From NCBI GenBank assembly GCA_013122435.1, contig WYDT01000014.1:1-64000 (forward strand): DNA of 64,000 nucleotides, given 5' to 3'. Origin of the DNA: Chloroflexi bacterium AL-N1 (GTDB lineage: Bacteria; Chloroflexota; Chloroflexia; Chloroflexales; Roseiflexaceae). Shown in pieces: positions 62,507 through 64,000 of the stretch. The translations under genes and the position numbers were made by a program. A model generated the notes under the pieces. The model was not told where the DNA came from and searched no databases. It saw nothing but the letters and a program-made list of their open reading frames with translations. Numbering within the stretch: the first letter of the stretch is position 1; each line of letters starts with the position of its first letter.

Positions 62507-63451
62507 ATGAATGCAACAACAGTACTGGTCACAGGTGGTGGAGGTTTTATCGGTAGTCATCTGGTCGATCGACTGCTTCAGGCTGGCCACACTGTGCGGG
62601 TGCTTGATAATTTTAGTACGGGACATCGCCACAACCTGGACCATGTGCGTGATCAGATCGAACTGTTTGAGAGCGATCTTCGAGATGCGGCTGCCGTTGA
62701 GCGTGCGGTGCGTGGCGCTGAAGTTGTGTTCCACGAGGGTGCGCTACCATCTGTGCCACGTTCTGTTGACGATCCGTTTACAAGTAATGCCGTAAATGTT
62801 GATGGGACACTCAATGTGTTGCTGGCAGCACGCGACACTGGTACACGACGAGTCGTTATTGCTTCGTCGTCATCGGTGTATGGTGATACGCCAAAGCTTC
62901 CGAAAGTTGAGACAATGGCAACGCAGCCACGTTCACCCTACGCGGTTAGCAAACTGGCCGCCGAACAGTACACAGAGGTGTTTGCAGCACTGTATGAACT
63001 GGAAACCGTTGCATTGCGCTACTTCAATGTCTTTGGACCACGCCAGGACCCCACCTCGCAGTATGCGGGAGTGATTGCGCGGTTCTGTACAGCAGCGCTG
63101 CGGGGTGAGTCGTATCCGCTACAGGGCGATGGCCGACAATCGCGTGACTTTTCGTACATCGATAATGTGGTGGATGCAAATTTGTTGGCTGCCGAAGTGC
63201 CCGATGGGGCCGGGCAAGTCTTTAATATCGCCTGTAATCGCCAGATTTCCTTACTTGATATGATTACCACGCTGAATAAACTTGTGGGTTCTGATATTCC
63301 GATTGAATACGCTCCGACTCGTTCTGGTGATGTGCGGCACTCATTGGCCGATATCGAGAAAGCCAGACTGATGTTGGGCTACAAACCACGTGTGTCTTTC
63401 GAAGAGGGAATGGCGCACACACTTGATTGGTATCGTGAGAACGAATCGTAG
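62507..63451 (+). CDS. NAD-dependent sugar-nucleotide epimerase/dehydratase (GalE-like)
   Basis: A 314-residue cytosolic short-chain dehydrogenase. VLVTGGGGFIGSHLVDRLL is the NAD-binding TGxxGxxG motif, ASSSSVYGD supplies the catalytic Ser/Thr, and SPYAVSKLAAEQY gives the Y-x3-K pair. RYFNVFGPRQDP and QSRDFSYIDNVVDA are further extended-SDR signatures. Family knowledge: likely a UDP-glucose or UDP-GlcNAc 4-epimerase; the exact sugar cannot be called. The ATG at 62507 follows GGAG by 9 bp; the ATG at 62492 is less likely. It supplies sugar nucleotides to the neighbouring glycosyltransferases. Confidence 0.92.
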   Translation: MNATTVLVTGGGGFIGSHLVDRLLQAGHTVRVLDNFSTGHRHNLDHVRDQIELFESDLRDAAAVERAVRGAEVVFHEGALPSVPRSVDDPFTSNAVNVDGTLNVLLAARDTGTRRVVIASSSSVYGDTPKLPKVETMATQPRSPYAVSKLAAEQYTEVFAALYELETVALRYFNVFGPRQDPTSQYAGVIARFCTAALRGESYPLQGDGRQSRDFSYIDNVVDANLLAAEVPDGAGQVFNIACNRQISLLDMITTLNKLVGSDIPIEYAPTRSGDVRHSLADIEKARLMLGYKPRVSFEEGMAHTLDWYRENES

Positions 63452-63512
63452 TTATGTTGAGAGTGAGAATTACACCATATCTGCTTATACTCCCAGGGCT
63501 CGCTACGACGTG

Positions 63513-64000
63513 ATGCATATCATGTATTTTACAACGGCGTATGAGAGCGGTATCTTTGGCAATCGTATCCACGAGGAATTTCTGGAGCGATTGCATGCGG
63601 CTGGCCATGCCGTGAGTGTGTTTGTGCCGGATGCGAAACGTCGTGGTGGTGCACGGCTCACCCTTGCAGCGGGTCCCGTTCCGGTTGCGCGGGCTGCGGT
63701 CAGTGCGAATCGACTTGATCGAGTGGCAAATCTGCTCTCGGGTCGGCTGGTGCACTACGACTACTTTGCGACCGTGCTGCGTAGCTATTGCGCTTATGTG
63801 CGTGCCCATCCTGAGATTGATCTGGTGCATGTCGAGTCGGTGTATCCGCTTGGGGCCGTGGCTGCGTTGGCCGGTGGACGTCCGTTTGTGCCAACGATCC
63901 GTGGTGGTGATCTGATTGCGGACGATGCTATTGCATACGGCTTTGCGCGGTTCCGTAGTGTGCGCTGGTTGCTCCGGCTTACGTTTGCGCGGGCGGCACT
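63513..64000 (+). CDS. GT4-like glycosyltransferase, N-terminal part (runs off the window)
   Basis: An open frame starts at ATG 63513 (MHIMYFTTAYESGIFGNRIHE) and continues for 162 codons to the window edge. The opening strand followed by the SGIFGNRIHEEFL loop, and the later LVHVESVYPLGAVAAL and VPTIRGGDLIADD, fit the N-terminal Rossmann domain of GT4/GT-B enzymes. The donor-binding half lies outside. It follows the epimerase by 61 bp and presumably belongs to the same operon. Confidence 0.8.
   Translation, partial: MHIMYFTTAYESGIFGNRIHEEFLERLHAAGHAVSVFVPDAKRRGGARLTLAAGPVPVARAAVSANRLDRVANLLSGRLVHYDYFATVLRSYCAYVRAHPEIDLVHVESVYPLGAVAALAGGRPFVPTIRGGDLIADDAIAYGFARFRSVRWLLRLTFARAA

Overview
The window most likely comes from a chromosome of the phylum Chloroflexota (class Chloroflexia or a relative). 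This rests on moderate GC content, frequent GTG starts with clear Shine-Dalgarno sequences, secreted proteins ending in a YLPL-type tail, very large subtilases, many mosaic glycosyltransferases and abundant short intergenic palindromes. It is inference from gene content; no rRNA gene is present to settle it.

Layout. 1-1336: a tandem repeat and a two-TM potassium channel with an RCK domain. 1465-22547: a long, nearly gap-free plus-strand cluster for synthesis and ABC-dependent export of a surface glycan. It holds a NodB-like deacetylase, a permease fused to a Wzz-like N-terminal module, a Wzt-type ATPase with a carbohydrate-binding C-terminus, methyltransferases, five cytoplasmic glycosyltransferases, two large GT-C-like membrane proteins and another methyltransferase. 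Genes overlap by 4-13 bp or are separated by short hairpin-bearing gaps. 22845-26027: a secreted FG-GAP propeller and a further mosaic methyltransferase. 26143-30277: leucine-dehydrogenase-like enzyme, a DUF2726/zinc-ribbon protein, a small nonapeptide-repeat protein, and a divergent ArsR-like regulator plus nucleotidyltransferase. 30307-35031: a sugar ABC transporter operon and other genes, mostly broken. 35049-43471: two tandem subtilases of about 1380 residues. 44057-45726: two more broken genes and a tRNA-CAU. 45789-50027: a two-component system divergent from htpX, then an HU-like protein. 50277-53700: a broken NmrA-like gene, a VOC protein, and AraC and MerR regulators. 54568-58171: two secreted beta-propeller proteins. 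58307-64000: a second glycan locus with two GT-C-like proteins, a sugar-nucleotide epimerase and the start of a GT4 gene running off the window.

How the genes may work together. The Wzm/Wzt-like pair with a Wzt C-terminal glycan-binding domain suggests that a finished, possibly methyl-capped polymer is recognised and exported. Two beta-sandwich modules recur in otherwise unrelated enzymes: an 'FRWT...LGVAV' module in one methyltransferase and three membrane proteins, and an NBR1-like Ig module in two glycosyltransferases and one methyltransferase. One glycosyltransferase C-terminal motif is also shared. The cluster therefore appears to have evolved by shuffling modules, helped by duplication and intergenic repeats.

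The 31-51 kb stretch carries many single-base frameshifts, an internal deletion and an in-frame stop, while the glycan clusters are intact. That pattern suggests local gene decay, although sequencing error cannot be excluded from sequence alone. No CRISPR array, prophage, transposase or rRNA operon was seen.
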